Positions 40,565 to 52,200 of a stretch of 64,000 nucleotides of DNA are shown piece after piece (within the stretch, counting starts at the first letter, position 1; every line of letters starts with the position of its first letter). The position numbers were made by a program, and so were the translations under genes. This DNA comes from Nothophaeocryptopus gaeumannii (taxonomy: Eukaryota > Ascomycota > Dothideomycetes > Mycosphaerellales > Mycosphaerellaceae): contig JASISA010000042.1 of the NCBI GenBank assembly GCA_031771865.1, positions 2,287,501 through 2,351,500 on the forward strand. Reading direction: 5' to 3'. Below the pieces are notes generated by a model that saw only the letters and a list, made by a program, of their open reading frames with translations, had not been told where the DNA came from and did no database searches.

Positions 40565-43390
40565 TCAATACTTGGACCTCCGTCCGCTTCGTGATATGTT
40601 CTTGGACTTTCTGGCCTGCTCATGTTCTTCGAAGACACTCTCATCCTCTTCGGGGAGCACCTCGGGTGCAGGCGTTTTGCGCTCTCGTCGCTTGTGTGGA
40701 CGCCTGATGTGAATCTGGCTTGCGCTATCGTCTGGAGCCAAGCTCTCCATATCATCAAGACCGTCGTCTTCGCCTTCCTCGATGTTAGTTATACCGCTGG
40801 CAGGTGTATCAAGGCGAACGCATGGATCGAAAGCACTTCCACGTCGAACCTGAGCTTGAGCAGCAAGACCTGCAGATCGCTCACGGAGCATCTGGCGGAC
40901 CAGTTCCGCCCGTCCATGTAGAATCTCAAATGCGTCTTCGAGACGCTCCATATCCATGAACAGATTGCGCTCGAGCTCGGCGGCCACAGCAATTTCCGTG
41001 TCTTCGTCCAACTGCACCGGACCCGGCGCGGACACTCCCACACCCGGACCCGGTGTTGGACCTCTCAACGGAAACATTGACTGGAACTGCGTGCCGTCCG
41101 CACACATTTCGAAAGGTGTTGCTCCACGTGAGGGCACAGGGCTAAAGCCGCTGAAAGGGGTCGTGTTTCGGGAGAGCGGCGTAGCATTTGCGCCTCGTGA
41201 CGGTCCTCTGGACGGTAACGAAGGGTTATATTGTGAGACAGAGGGCGGAAATGGTGCTTCTGCGCCGGACCACAGAAACCCGTCAAATCGCCCAGAGGTT
41301 AAAATATCCCATTCGGCTTCATGCACTTCCGCAAGGGTGGCAAGCATGCCGTGTAAATGTGCATTGTTCAGCAAGTACATAGCAGCTTCGCAATCGCGAG
41401 GCGACCTCTCCAGGCGGTACAGTCTCTGCAGTGCTTTCTTGGCTCTTCTTAGAGCATTTGAAGACGTGGACGGTCGTTCAGCTGGCGTAGGAGCTCTTGA
41501 TCCCGAGATGGAGCTTTGGCCATGCATGAGCGCGATGAAGAGATTCCGCTGCTGTGAAGTTAATTTTGTCATCATGGCAAACATGAGCGTGTCCTCATCT
41601 GCTTCTTCTGGAGGACTTGAAGGGAGATCCGGTTGTTGGGAAAGCCAGCTTTGGACTGCGCGCTTGGTCTTCTGGTTCTGTCGGATATAGTGGTCCTTGT
41701 ACTCTTCAGGCACATCAATGTCCAGCTTCTGCATCGGCACTTGCGTTGCACCAGATATGCCAAGCCCGCTATCGTCAGGTTGTATGGTGAATGGTGGCCA
41801 TTGAGGAAGCTCGCGGCGTCCTGCTACGAATTCCAAGATCTCACCCCAGCTGATACCAGAGTCTTCTTCATCCGAAAGACTTGGTTGTGGTGTGGTCTTG
41901 CAAACGACACAGTCGCATCGTTGCGAGGAGATGTCCCGTGCGAAGACCTGTGAAAGCTTATCCAGTAGTCGACGCGCTACCGACTTGTATCCCGTGGCCA
42001 CCGCTAGCGATCCATTTCCTTGCAGCACTTGAAGGTAGTCGTCCAAACGCTTGTGTATTGATCCAAAGACTTTCGCATATTCTTCCAGCGGAGCTGCTTG
42101 TCCCAGAGCTGGCGACTGGTACACATTGTAGGATTGAACAGCAGGACCTATTTGCACCAATCGCTTGGGAACAGGAGTTGGCAGACCTCCATACTTCAGC
42201 AAGTAGTCGACCCGAGGTGCGGACGCTGAACCTGCCATCGGAGCTGGTGGAGGAGGCGGAGGTGGAGGCATGGGCACTTGCTTAGCCGTCATAGGCGTCG
42301 CGAAGGATTTTCCCGTATGAGTGTTCGCTGCCCCTACGTCGATCACCGGGGTTGCTCTCACGCTCTGAGGAAAATCCTGTGTCGGAGTCTTGGGCTGGGA
42401 GTCCGTTACCGAGGGCGGAGAGTAGTCGTTCGTGGCTGCGTAGTTAGGCTGTCTCCTGCTACTGGGCTTTCGGTCCGGTGCTATCGATGTCGCATCAGAA
42501 TCGGTGGTCTCCTCTGTAAGTGTGGACCGCTGGCGCGAAGCTGTAGACTCGGTCCGGCGATAACTGCTCTGCGGTGTGGACCTGCGCTCGTCCTCGGGAA
42601 AGGCACCTGGCATGCTCGATATCTCAGATTCACCAAAGCGCCCATCTCGCCTTAGGCTGGCGCCCGACTTTGCACTCTTCACGCCGTTGGCACGATGTCC
42701 GTCCACACTGCGCCTCCCATTGTCCATCCTCGCCCTCGCCATCTCCGCACTGTCGCGCATGCTCTTGCCACTCCCAGACCTATTAATGTCAGGCTCATCG
42801 GCGGTGAGCGGTGGACTCGGGGGTGTCCGCGTTGGCGGGCCAGTGGATTTGCTGGGCATAGAATTCCGCCTCTTGCCATCGCCGTTGCTCAGCTCTGTTG
42901 CTTCTGGTGTGATGGGGTGTCTCCCAATTTCCTCTCTGCTCCCAACAGCTTCGCGGCTGTGAGCTTTGCTAAAGGTGGGATATGCGCTGGTGGCCGGTTT
43001 GGCAGCCTCACCGCCGCTTGTGCGCCGCTGCATTTCTGGCACCACCATGGAGACCTTCTTCGCGGGAGTCCTCTCGGCGGGTCGGTCAGACGTTGTCGAT
43101 CTGGGCGTATCCCGTTCGCGGTCCCGTTCCCTGCTACCAGACTTTCGCCTGTGCAGCGGGAGCTTGGTCGAGGAAGACTTATGCACTGATCGGGCCTTGT
43201 CGCGCGAGCTCGTTGTCGAGTCGCGGTCGTCGCGATGCTTGCGATGCCTCCTCCGCTCGCCGTCTTGTGAAGAAGACATGATGGAAGAGGTACTCGGAGT
43301 ACATCTGGTACAGTAGACACCAAAGGATGAGCTGCAGGTTGGGCACTGGGCCAGACGTGCGGTTGTGGAGGGTTGTCCAAGCGCCCGCAA
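40565..43390 (-). CDS. Conserved fungal protein of unknown function, up to 941 aa
   Basis: One long open frame. The start at 43,279 (MSSSQDGERRRHRKHRDDRD) is more likely than the first ATG at 43,390, because the protein character changes there. The N-terminal third is Ser/Arg/Pro-rich and disordered, with SR- and RDRERD-type runs and a polyproline tract (about 375-385). A folded-looking part starts about residue 394 (VDYLLKYGGLPTPVPKRLVQIG...YNVYQSPALGQAAPLEEYAKVFGSIHKRLDDYLQVL). It continues with RCDCVVCKTTP (a Cys triplet that may bind metal), SGISWGEILEFVAGRRELP and RAKKALQRLYRLERSPRDCEAAMYLLNN. The layout recalls conserved filamentous-ascomycete proteins without a named domain. Function unknown. 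A basic C-terminus may direct it to the nucleus. Confidence 0.75.
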   Translation of the reverse strand: MRALGQPSTTARLAQCPTCSSSFGVYCTRCTPSTSSIMSSSQDGERRRHRKHRDDRDSTTSSRDKARSVHKSSSTKLPLHRRKSGSRERDRERDTPRSTTSDRPAERTPAKKVSMVVPEMQRRTSGGEAAKPATSAYPTFSKAHSREAVGSREEIGRHPITPEATELSNGDGKRRNSMPSKSTGPPTRTPPSPPLTADEPDINRSGSGKSMRDSAEMARARMDNGRRSVDGHRANGVKSAKSGASLRRDGRFGESEISSMPGAFPEDERRSTPQSSYRRTESTASRQRSTLTEETTDSDATSIAPDRKPSSRRQPNYAATNDYSPPSVTDSQPKTPTQDFPQSVRATPVIDVGAANTHTGKSFATPMTAKQVPMPPPPPPPPAPMAGSASAPRVDYLLKYGGLPTPVPKRLVQIGPAVQSYNVYQSPALGQAAPLEEYAKVFGSIHKRLDDYLQVLQGNGSLAVATGYKSVARRLLDKLSQVFARDISSQRCDCVVCKTTPQPSLSDEEDSGISWGEILEFVAGRRELPQWPPFTIQPDDSGLGISGATQVPMQKLDIDVPEEYKDHYIRQNQKTKRAVQSWLSQQPDLPSSPPEEADEDTLMFAMMTKLTSQQRNLFIALMHGQSSISGSRAPTPAERPSTSSNALRRAKKALQRLYRLERSPRDCEAAMYLLNNAHLHGMLATLAEVHEAEWDILTSGRFDGFLWSGAEAPFPPSVSQYNPSLPSRGPSRGANATPLSRNTTPFSGFSPVPSRGATPFEMCADGTQFQSMFPLRGPTPGPGVGVSAPGPVQLDEDTEIAVAAELERNLFMDMERLEDAFEILHGRAELVRQMLRERSAGLAAQAQVRRGSAFDPCVRLDTPASGITNIEEGEDDGLDDMESLAPDDSASQIHIRRPHKRRERKTPAPEVLPEEDESVFEEHEQARKSKNISRSGRRSKY

Positions 43391-43867
43391 TTGGCGCTTA
43401 AGGATTCACGACTGCGAGCCAATGAACGCTGAAGACATGTCGAACGAGGCCCATAGTTGTCCGACCTTTCAGTTGCAATGCAGTTATCACAACGCAGAAG
43501 CGATGTCGTGTCTACTGCGTTGTCCTCGTGCAAGGCGTGTGTGACGTGGACATGAACAAGATTCTGCCGAACATCATGCCGCAGCAGAAGGACCGTCCCG
43601 ACCGCCGCCAATACCCGCTCCATCGACTCAATTCATTCACTTACATTGCGCAAGGGATACCCGAAGCAGGTACGATCACTGTATACAGATGGCTGACGGA
43701 GATGGTGGCCTTCAATCGTCAGGCCAGGAGCTCCGAGTCCCCATCCCTTCGTCAGCACGCGTCTCCCTTGAACGCGACCACGCACTGGAATGTTCACCAG
43801 CTTGCCACTTGTAAATGCCACCTGCCATTTCTCTTCTACTTTTGCTTCTTGACAAGATGCTGTTACG
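43391..43867. promoter_or_regulatory. Divergent promoter region
   Basis: A 477-bp spacer between the minus-strand 941-aa gene and the plus-strand GT8 gene, so both promoters must lie here. No specific site could be defended. Confidence 0.4.
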
Positions 43868-44926
43868 ATGACAGCGGCCAATCCCAAGATCATTGGTCTT
43901 TGCATCTTCCTCTTCCTCGCATCTGCCCTTATCACGCTCTCCTTGCGATCAACGCATCATAGCCAGCAATGGCTTCCCTCTCACCATCGCAATGGAGCTT
44001 CTTACGAAAAGCAGAATCCCTTCAAAAGCCACAAGATGGCCTACGCCACGTTCTTAGCTGGAAGCCGAAGCGATGAAACAGATGAAGAGGCCGCCGCGAA
44101 TGACGACGCGAACGACGGCTATTACCTGGGTGCCAGAGTGCTGGCTTACCAGCTGCTCCACTCCAAAACAGCTGGCACAAATAACAGCATACCTTTTCTA
44201 GTCGTCTGCACTCGAGACGTATCGAAGCGAAAGCGAGACAGACTGAAGAAAGAAGGAGCAACCGTCGTCCTGATAGAAAAGCTCCAAGCAGAATGGGTGA
44301 AAGCCGCCGATGCCCGCTGGGTCGAGGTCCTAGCCAAACTTCGCCTCTTCCAACTCACCGACTACGAAAAGATCTTCTTCATCGACGCCGACACCCTCGT
44401 AACCGCACCTCTCGATGGAGTCTTTTTCGACGAAGCAACTCTCACCCATGGAACAAAAGGCAACCCAAACGCGATCAAAGAAGATGAAGGCGAACTCCCT
44501 CGAACTTACATGTTCGCCACTCACGGCGATTACTGGGGCTACGGACACGAATATCCACCGCCCACCGACCTCAGCTACCTCAACTGCGGCTTCTTCGTTT
44601 TCACGCCCAGCCTGGTCCTCTTCAACTACTACATGTCACTCCTCGCCTTACCAGGCCGCTTTGACCCGGGCTTCCCCGAACAGAACCTTCTCAACTACGC
44701 ACATCGTCAGGACGGGAATATGCCATGGAAACCGCTCTGGTACGGTTGGAATGTCAATTGGCCGACAGCGAAGGACTGGCGTGGGGGAGCAAGGAGTTTT
44801 CATGCGAAGTATTGGGATGGTGATCCTAGTCATGACCCTGTGTTGAAGGCGATTTGGAAGGAGCAGAGGGCTGAGATGGAGGGTTTCTATCGCGGGCGGG
44901 AGATTGCGATGGGTGGACGCCATTGA
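43868..44926 (+). CDS. Glycosyltransferase family 8, type II membrane protein
   Basis: 352 residues with one N-terminal membrane anchor (IIGLCIFLFLASALITLSL) and a lumenal catalytic part. MAYATFLAG starts the GT-A fold, YYLGARVLAYQLLHSK follows, and the metal-binding DxD is in EKIFFIDADTLV (about 173-175). LSYLNCGFFVFTPS and PEQNLLNYA are further GT8 features. The conserved GK.KPW-like end appears as DWRGGARSFHAKYWDGDP. GT8 enzymes include glycogenin and galactosyl- or glucuronosyltransferases. The anchor argues for a Golgi enzyme rather than glycogenin. Donor and acceptor are unknown. The gene sits head to head with the 941-aa gene. Confidence 0.88.
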   Translation: MTAANPKIIGLCIFLFLASALITLSLRSTHHSQQWLPSHHRNGASYEKQNPFKSHKMAYATFLAGSRSDETDEEAAANDDANDGYYLGARVLAYQLLHSKTAGTNNSIPFLVVCTRDVSKRKRDRLKKEGATVVLIEKLQAEWVKAADARWVEVLAKLRLFQLTDYEKIFFIDADTLVTAPLDGVFFDEATLTHGTKGNPNAIKEDEGELPRTYMFATHGDYWGYGHEYPPPTDLSYLNCGFFVFTPSLVLFNYYMSLLALPGRFDPGFPEQNLLNYAHRQDGNMPWKPLWYGWNVNWPTAKDWRGGARSFHAKYWDGDPSHDPVLKAIWKEQRAEMEGFYRGREIAMGGRH

Positions 44927-47403
44927 CGACGAAACTGTGAGGTGACGAGAGCATGTGAGATGACACGTTTGCAAAGAGGTGGAGTGTGATGAGAAGAGAA
45001 TTATTTGTGATAGCTGAATACTTGCGATGGCCCGATGGGGGCTTGATGTATTGATAGTACCCGACACAGTAGTCCTACGCATCCAACGACGATGTTAAAC
45101 GCCCTCGGACTGCATCCCGCATAGTTAGGTCAAAAGAAACCCTATTCGAGACCCTCCTTGGCCGAAAGGATTTGTCCTGTCACTCCCCAAGTGGGAACAT
45201 GGCTTACTCTGACAGACTTACATACAAATCTCCTATCCGAATACATCTATTGCTAAACGCACTTCCTATTCTGTCTCTTCTCAGAAACCACTAATGCCGC
45301 CTATCTGAAAGAAGCATCTACTAGAAAAAAAGTATTCCTAGCTTTCTCATTATCACTGTACTCCGGCACGGCACCGGATTGGAGGAGAGAGGGTCAGCGC
45401 GAACACTTCCTACACATGTCACCCACCTTGTCCCTCAAACCCTATCTCACCAAACGAGATCGCGCGAAGACGGGATCGCAATGTCCTCTTTGAGAAGGCA
45501 CGTGACAGCACACTTTTTTCTCGTTGAATGTAAGAATAGAAATTGCCACAACAGACAGGGTCGTCAACGTCAGCTCTCAAGAGAAAGAAAGGCTGGATCC
45601 TTCGAACCCGTATCTCGCCAAGATACTTTCAAGCCCAGAGCTGTGCTCCCACGACTCGAGGAATTGCTATTGGATAGAAGGGAATCTTCAAACAAGTTGT
45701 CTGAATCAGTCTGCTAGAATGTGTGTGAGCAAGTCATGCCCTTCTCATCAGCCTACCTACTTTCGAGCAAAAGTTGTGGCAGCAGGGAAGAGAGAGAGTC
45801 CTTGTGGGCAATGCACCGCTAGCTACCGGACGCTCTTGCGTGCGTGGTTGTTTCGTTTGAGATGCCACCTGTAATGCTGCCCAACGCCTCTACTGCTTGA
45901 CATGTTAGACCCTCTCATCATGCAATGCCGAGTCAGTTTCCAGTTCATGTTCATGCTTGGGGGCTTTTTTGACTTTGCAAATCGCGATAGACAGTTCGAT
46001 CTACCCGTACATACATACAACACAGTAGTTCCCTCCCCACCAGCCTCGAAAGTCACAAGGGCTGAAAGGCAGTTCTGATCTTGCCGTAATCGTCATTGGC
46101 CACATGTCCAAGACTCAAGTCCCTACATGTACTGTATGTACCTCAGCGTTGTATGCATTCTCTTAGCCTCCCACTCAGTACCTGCATCTGGGGTGCTTCA
46201 TCAAGACACCATGAATTGGGAAGCCTCGCAGATCTCCTGTCCGTTCCAGATTGCAAAGGCCTCGACCGTTTCGTGTACATGTATATCTGTACCTTCCTCT
46301 TTCTCTGCCTCCTGCTGTCTATCTGTCTGAAAAGATGCAGGTCAGCCTTGTCCTCATCCTCGTCTCCTACCATTCTGACTCACTGGCGGTGCCTGTGCGT
46401 GAAAGTGTATCTACGCCTCTATCGAAGTTAGAGGGTGAACACTGACTCCAACCTGGTTGACACGTTGAGACTAGATGGCCAGTGCGTGCGGAGAGTGGCA
46501 AACGAAGAACGCGACATGAAGACGCAAGAAGCGGGAAGTTGGAAAGTGTGTGGGTAAGTGCGTGTCTATTTCGAAAGCTTGTGGCTAAGCAAGTGACTGT
46601 GTGCGCGTCTTTAGTCGTATAGCTTAAGACAGAGAAGAAGTGATGACGAAGTATTGTGTGAACGATGGACACACTCTTAATCTTCTATGATACAATAGGT
46701 ACAGCAGGATAGAAAGCTTCTTCGACCCCAATACAGTAGTTTTGACAAGTTCTCCTCGACCAGCGACAGGAGCGCTGATCACACAGCCTCCAAACATAAA
46801 AAGGTAGTAATGAGTACACACACAGATAGTCAAAGAAAGTCCCTCGCCAGACGGCACTTCCACCGAGTGTCGAAGAAGATCCAAAGGACATAGGAAAAGG
46901 TAATGTACAAAGACCTCGACAAAAGCGCATCGCATAGTTCAACACGGCAAGCACACTAGAAGATGCTGCAGGCTCCGCGCCATGATCAAGAAGTCGGCAG
47001 GTAGAACAGGTTTCCCAATCCAGAAACGCTGACTCTGTGCGGAGAATGGTCCACTCCCGGTAGTAGAAGGAGAGTATTATGTTGTACAAGCGAATGCAAG
47101 AATGTGCAAGAAGGTAGTAGTGTCCGAAGCTTCGTCCTGTTGGTGCCGCTCGAATCGGAAGTTGTTGTGTGAAGAAGTTGTTGAAGTGAAGTAGCGATGT
47201 CGAATGGTATCCTTCCGACGACATCTTTTTGGCGTCCCATCTGCACCATCCCATAGCCCGTTTTATTGTGGTATCCCCGGCGTGACGACGTCAAATTCGT
47301 ATCATTGCTTTTCCTCTGCTGTAGAGCGGGAGGGTTCATCATGTGTCATGATGTCGTGTGCCGCTAAGCAGAGACATCAACAGGAAGATAAGAGGAAATG
47401 AGC
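44927..47403. other. 2.5-kb gene-free stretch between GT8 and MSN2-type genes
   Basis: The 3' sides of two convergent genes. It is rich in alternating TGTA/TACA words (for example around 46,120-46,300), which could be 3' UTR regulatory words of the TF transcript. One copy of GTACCTGCA lies at 46,178-46,186. Frames are short and mutually overlapping, and no protein family is recognised. Confidence 0.4.
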
Positions 47404-49215
47404 TCACTCATCCCGCTTCCTCTTCTTCGCAGGTTTGCGGTCTGAGTTGGGAGAGTAGTCGCCGTCGGAGTAGCCGACACTGCTTGAGCTGGAGCCAGCA
47501 ACCTGTGAGGTGACGTCGAAGAGCATAGCACCAAGCTCATTGGCATCGGGGCTTACCCGGTGCTGTTGAGGGTACTGGTGCTGAGGTGGTGCATAGTGCT
47601 GTTGCTCCTCTTTGGGTCGAATGACGCTTCCAGCATTGCCGCCATTGACAGACTCAATGGGTTGGTGCATATGCTGTGGCTCGCCAGGGTGGGTGAGAAC
47701 ACCCATGACCATGGTGCCGGCGCCGTGTGTCCTTTGGTGCTGGCTGAGGTTGTCGGAGCGGGAGAACTTCTTGCCACAGTCGGAGCACTCGAATGGCTTC
47801 TCATGGGTATGGAGCGAGCGGTAATGGCGCTTGAGGTGTTCTTGTCTCCTGAAGCGACGGCTGCAGAGGGTGCACACGAAGGTCTTTGACGGATCATCAG
47901 TCAAGGATTGCTTTCGCCCACGTCGTGAGACGTTGTTGGTGGCAGACGGGGTGGCAGCAGCCGACTCGGTGTTGTCGGCAGAGGATGTGCTTGGTGCAGC
48001 AGACATTGGCGCAGAAGACTCCTGCTCCTCCGGGGACTCGTCCGCATGTTGAGTGACCTCGCGTTTGGAGATCTTGCGCTCTGGCTTGGACTGGGCGGCG
48101 GCCGAGTGCTCTGGGATGGGGAAGTCAGAAACCGGCGGTGAGTAGCCAGCATTGGCCAGCTCGTCGTCGCTGAAGCTCTCCTCACTAAAGAATCCGTCGT
48201 CCTCGAAGCCAGGCTGGAGCTCCAGTCGCTGGCGCTTGGCGCCGTTGTAGTGGACGTCCTGTGGCTGATACGAGACCATGCCGTTGAAGTCGTCGCCCGC
48301 CTCCACGTCCAGCTCGAAGATAGGCTCGAAGGTGGGCAGGCCGCCGTAGTTGATGAGCTCAGCAGGGGTTGCAATCTGGACGTGGTGTGGAGCGAGGTCT
48401 GTCTTGAGGAGCGTTTGTTGTTCCTCGTGGTCGCTGGTGCACAGCGTGGGGAAGTCGGCGGAAGTGCCGACGGTCAAATTTCGTGGGTCGCAAACGTCCT
48501 GCTCGGAGGCCACAGATCGTGCGTCGGGCGAGGGCGATGGCGAGACGAGGGCCGAGTTGGTGCCGCTGGCAATCTCGTAAGACTGAGTGCCTGCAGCGGA
48601 AATTGAGTTGCTGTGGAGGAAGACTGGCGTCATGGGCGGTGACCCTGGCCGCGTCCAATCACCTCCTGCCAGAACTTCTGAGAACACCTCTTCCTCACAT
48701 CCTTGCTTCACGGCGGGGAATCCAGCCATCTGCGGCTTGGCGAAGAACACAGCAGTCTGTCCATGGACCGGTGTTGGCACGACCTCGCATGTCGCCGGAG
48801 GAGTCGACACGGAGCTGAACGATCCCGATGCGGAGAGCGTGGGTGTCGCTGGGAAGTAGCCGTGGCACTCGGTGTTGACCATCAGGCCTTGCGGCATCTC
48901 TTGCGCAACGTAGAAAGTCGGCTTCTGGTGCTGGCGAGGAGAAGCATCGGGCGTGAGCATTGGGTGAGGCCCGTATGCTTGGGGTTGCGGCTGGTAGTGC
49001 ATTGGCGCGGCTGCGGAATGGGCTCGGTGGTAGACGGGATGCCCGTGAAAGTGCATCATGTGCTCTGGGCTCGATGGAACCACTGCCATTGGGAGCCCGT
49101 GTGGGTGATGTGGGTGAGGCGTGAAGTGTCCATGTTGCTTGTTGTCGGGGCTTGGACTGTAGTAGAAGAAGGGTGATTGCCCCATGGGAGGGGTTGTTTG
49201 AGCAGTGTACTCCAT
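47404..49215 (-). CDS. MSN2: C2H2 zinc-finger transcription factor, Msn2/Msn4 (Seb1/MsnA) type
   Basis: 603 residues in one exon. Two adjacent C2H2 fingers, FVCTLCSRRFRRQEHLKRHYRSLH and FECSDCGKKFSRSDNLSQHQRTH (about residues 443-494), are the signature of yeast Msn2/4 and filamentous Seb1/MsnA, which bind the stress response element CCCCT. The rest is low-complexity His/Pro/Gln-rich (N-terminal third), with an acidic region FSEESFSDDELANAGYSPPVSDFPIP and a basic KPAKKRKRDE end that looks like a nuclear localisation signal. It is expected to activate general stress genes. Unusually, no gene is found for about 6.4 kb on its promoter side. Confidence 0.92.
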   Translation of the reverse strand: MEYTAQTTPPMGQSPFFYYSPSPDNKQHGHFTPHPHHPHGLPMAVVPSSPEHMMHFHGHPVYHRAHSAAAPMHYQPQPQAYGPHPMLTPDASPRQHQKPTFYVAQEMPQGLMVNTECHGYFPATPTLSASGSFSSVSTPPATCEVVPTPVHGQTAVFFAKPQMAGFPAVKQGCEEEVFSEVLAGGDWTRPGSPPMTPVFLHSNSISAAGTQSYEIASGTNSALVSPSPSPDARSVASEQDVCDPRNLTVGTSADFPTLCTSDHEEQQTLLKTDLAPHHVQIATPAELINYGGLPTFEPIFELDVEAGDDFNGMVSYQPQDVHYNGAKRQRLELQPGFEDDGFFSEESFSDDELANAGYSPPVSDFPIPEHSAAAQSKPERKISKREVTQHADESPEEQESSAPMSAAPSTSSADNTESAAATPSATNNVSRRGRKQSLTDDPSKTFVCTLCSRRFRRQEHLKRHYRSLHTHEKPFECSDCGKKFSRSDNLSQHQRTHGAGTMVMGVLTHPGEPQHMHQPIESVNGGNAGSVIRPKEEQQHYAPPQHQYPQQHRVSPDANELGAMLFDVTSQVAGSSSSSVGYSDGDYSPNSDRKPAKKRKRDE

Positions 49216-52200
49216 TGCAAGATGTGGAATTGTGCTGAGTAGCTGTTAGTTGCTGCAGACGAGAGCGCGCGGCCCGCATCGCTACCATTGAAGGGTTGAT
49301 GAGAGCGCGGCAACTGACCGAATGTGTTTCCAGATTTCCTGATAAGATCTTAGATGGTTTGAAACATCAAACAGCTGCTCCGACTCAAGTCGCGATTAGG
49401 TTGGTGGTGGTGGTATTCGTGGTGATACACTGTACAGGGTCCGTGGTGTAAGATACAGATCGAGATCCAGACGCGGACAGGTGAGAGAGAGTGAATGATT
49501 GTGGTGGACGACGTCGAAGGCGTTGATGGTCCTGGATGTCGATTAGATGATGCGGTCGGCGGATGAATTTTCGTCGAGGTCGCACGAGATGGTATGAGAT
49601 TCGTTCCAAAGGAGTGACGAGGTACGGGACCCTCTCGATGCAAGAAACACAGATCGGATTAATACCTAAGAGGAACAGCGAGAAGAAGAGCGGAGATGAT
49701 GATAGAGGAGGACACAAGTGAACGATATAAACCCTGGACCATGGCGTTTGAACGAATGAGTGGCAAAGGGCTCGATAAAGACAGATCAGCGGCGACGCGG
49801 CGAACGAAGGTTGGCCCAAAAGGCGTTAGCCAGGTACAAAAGCTAGTGCTGCGGTAGTGCGAGCGCGAATCGAGCTGGCTGGCACGGGGGAAACGGAAAG
49901 CTGGGTGCTGGATCCATGGCCAGCAGAGCACGTCCCTCTAGAACACCACCACTCACGCTGCCTCTTGCCGGCCTGCCACGGCCTGCGAAAAGCCTGCAGG
50001 TACAGCGCCCCCCGGCACCGCACTAATGCGCCCTCTGGCCCATCAGACTGCACTCGTGGTTGGCCCAACTCTCACTCGTGGGCACCGCTGGCCAGATGTC
50101 GTCGGCCTGCAGAGGTCCTCGAGCTCTTGTATCCACTGGATCGAAAACCAGCTCCTACAGCAGTGTGCTGCGCCTTGACGAGGTACATTGACATGCAGAT
50201 CGACCGGCGCGTCAGAGGACTTGTCCCATTTGATTCATTGATTTCACACACAGCGACGCGCTGCAAGACCGCGAAGACGCCTCGGTGGTGCCGCACGAGC
50301 CTCCACTATCACGACCACTGTAAGACTTCGTGCTGCTCAGCATCGTTTGTGGTCCTGTAGTAGACATGATCCAGCATGCTGCGTTGGGCTGAAGTACGGC
50401 TCACGCCATGCACGACAACGCAGCGTTTGCCGTCGTCCTGTCTTCCTCTGCGGTGCCTGCGGTGCCAATGGGCCGTTTGCGGCCCTCTCGACAGCTCTGG
50501 TGTTTGATTCAATCGGAGTCAGCGAGATGCCTTTGCAAACAGCAGCGTGCAGACAGTGATTCGCGGGGCAGCAAGGGGTGGCCTGCCGCATCTTCGGTTT
50601 GTCGTGGCCGAACTGCACGCTGACGAAATGCTATTCGACAAACTCGTAGGACGACCTGTCTCATGTATCACCACTGTCCGCATGTTCTGCGCGCGACCAG
50701 TCAGTCGTTGAATCGGGCTGGACCTGCAGGCTTGTTCGTGTCGCTTGTGATGCTGTGCGCTGCGCGCTACTTTCACTCCGTTCGTGAAGAGCGAAATAGA
50801 GACTGGTGCCGTGATGGCAGCTCCCCACGCACACGAGTTGACATGACCAGCGCGAGACGTGTGCCGTGTCTTCTGACCAGTCTCGCTACGACTCTCGGCC
50901 AGCTCGTCCAGACTGGCCGCCACCCAGACATCGTGGACGCCTATCAGGACGGGTCGCTTGGTGTCGATGCCGTGTGCCGGAAGTATATGTGACAGCACCG
51001 ACGAGGCCCTCAGCCCTGGTTCGCTGGCAGAATCATCCGCGGTCCAAGACATGCGTCCCAATAGCGCTTGCCATCACAAACAAGTGCAGTGTGTATAGAA
51101 GTGACATGTCGCTATCGGTTTGGCATGCTGCTGGAGACATGGCGCGGTCACTGTTTCCCTGTTGCCGCTGCAGCTGCTGCCAGTAGTGGACACTGGACAG
51201 GTAGGAGCACCCATGGCTGATCGGTGACGCTGACCGTGGACACGAGACGGCGTGTCGCTGTGGCCCTCGGTCCCACAGAAAGTCGTGGGCAAAGCCGTGG
51301 GCAAGAAAGGTGTGCCAGCTCGTTTCAGACAGGCACTGCTGCAGGTACCGTCTTCCCACGGCCACCTTTCCACGGTCGTCGATCCGCCGGCGATTGGTTG
51401 CTCAAGGGCGGACCGGCAGGCATCTCCACGCCAGTGTCTCACCTAAGTCAAACAGCGCAGTCACGGCAGTCTTCTCGAAGCCAAAAGCAATCGCACCAGA
51501 AGGCCCACGCAGCCCACACAACAGGGTCGTGAGGGTCTCTGCTACCGGCTGGCTGTAACGACTAGAAGGTGATCATCTTCTCGAAGACGAGTACATATTG
51601 CAGAACATGTTCACCAGCACATTGTCGGACCTGGCCTCACTCCGGCGCCCAGCCCGTCGGCCACCGCATCGTCGCAGTCGTCGTCGTCGTCCGGTCAGTC
51701 TCGTCATGGCTGTCCGTCAGACCGTGGCAGAATCAAACAGCTCTCCACCAAAAGGCCACCAAGAAAATGGGTGACTTACGCGACACACACGCTCGATGCC
51801 CAATGGCGAGTCGCTACAATTTTAGCAGCCGACTGATGGGAATCAATGCGCTACTGCAAATGCACAACTCTATGCCCGTGGCGCGGCATCCGGATGCACA
51901 ATTGACTTCAGCATTTGCAAGCCTCGCCTGCAAAAGCGCCGAGATCGTCCCTTCTGCTTCCTTTTCGGCAGCTCCAACATTGGGAAGCCTTCCACATGCA
52001 GAAAACTACTGCAGGTACAACGTACATGTACTTCTTCCGAGCTGACAGGTAATTTCATGATGCAGGAACTGTGTGTTTCGACTACCGCACGCAGCTGTCT
52101 ACTGTGCATGTCACAGCTAGCTACAGGTTCCGCTGAAGAGGATGCTGTCGTGTGTTTCTTTCTACGACGACGATGGCCTTTCACATGCAAGCCATGCATG

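Noticed and set aside
45580..45640. TTCGAA-containing stretch resembling a tRNA B box
   Set aside because: No matching A box or cloverleaf stems could be formed around it. No tRNA was found in the window.
50519..51061. 180-codon minus-strand frame in the 6.4-kb spacer
   Set aside because: Overlaps several other frames of similar length on both strands; the composition is random-like and no motif was seen.
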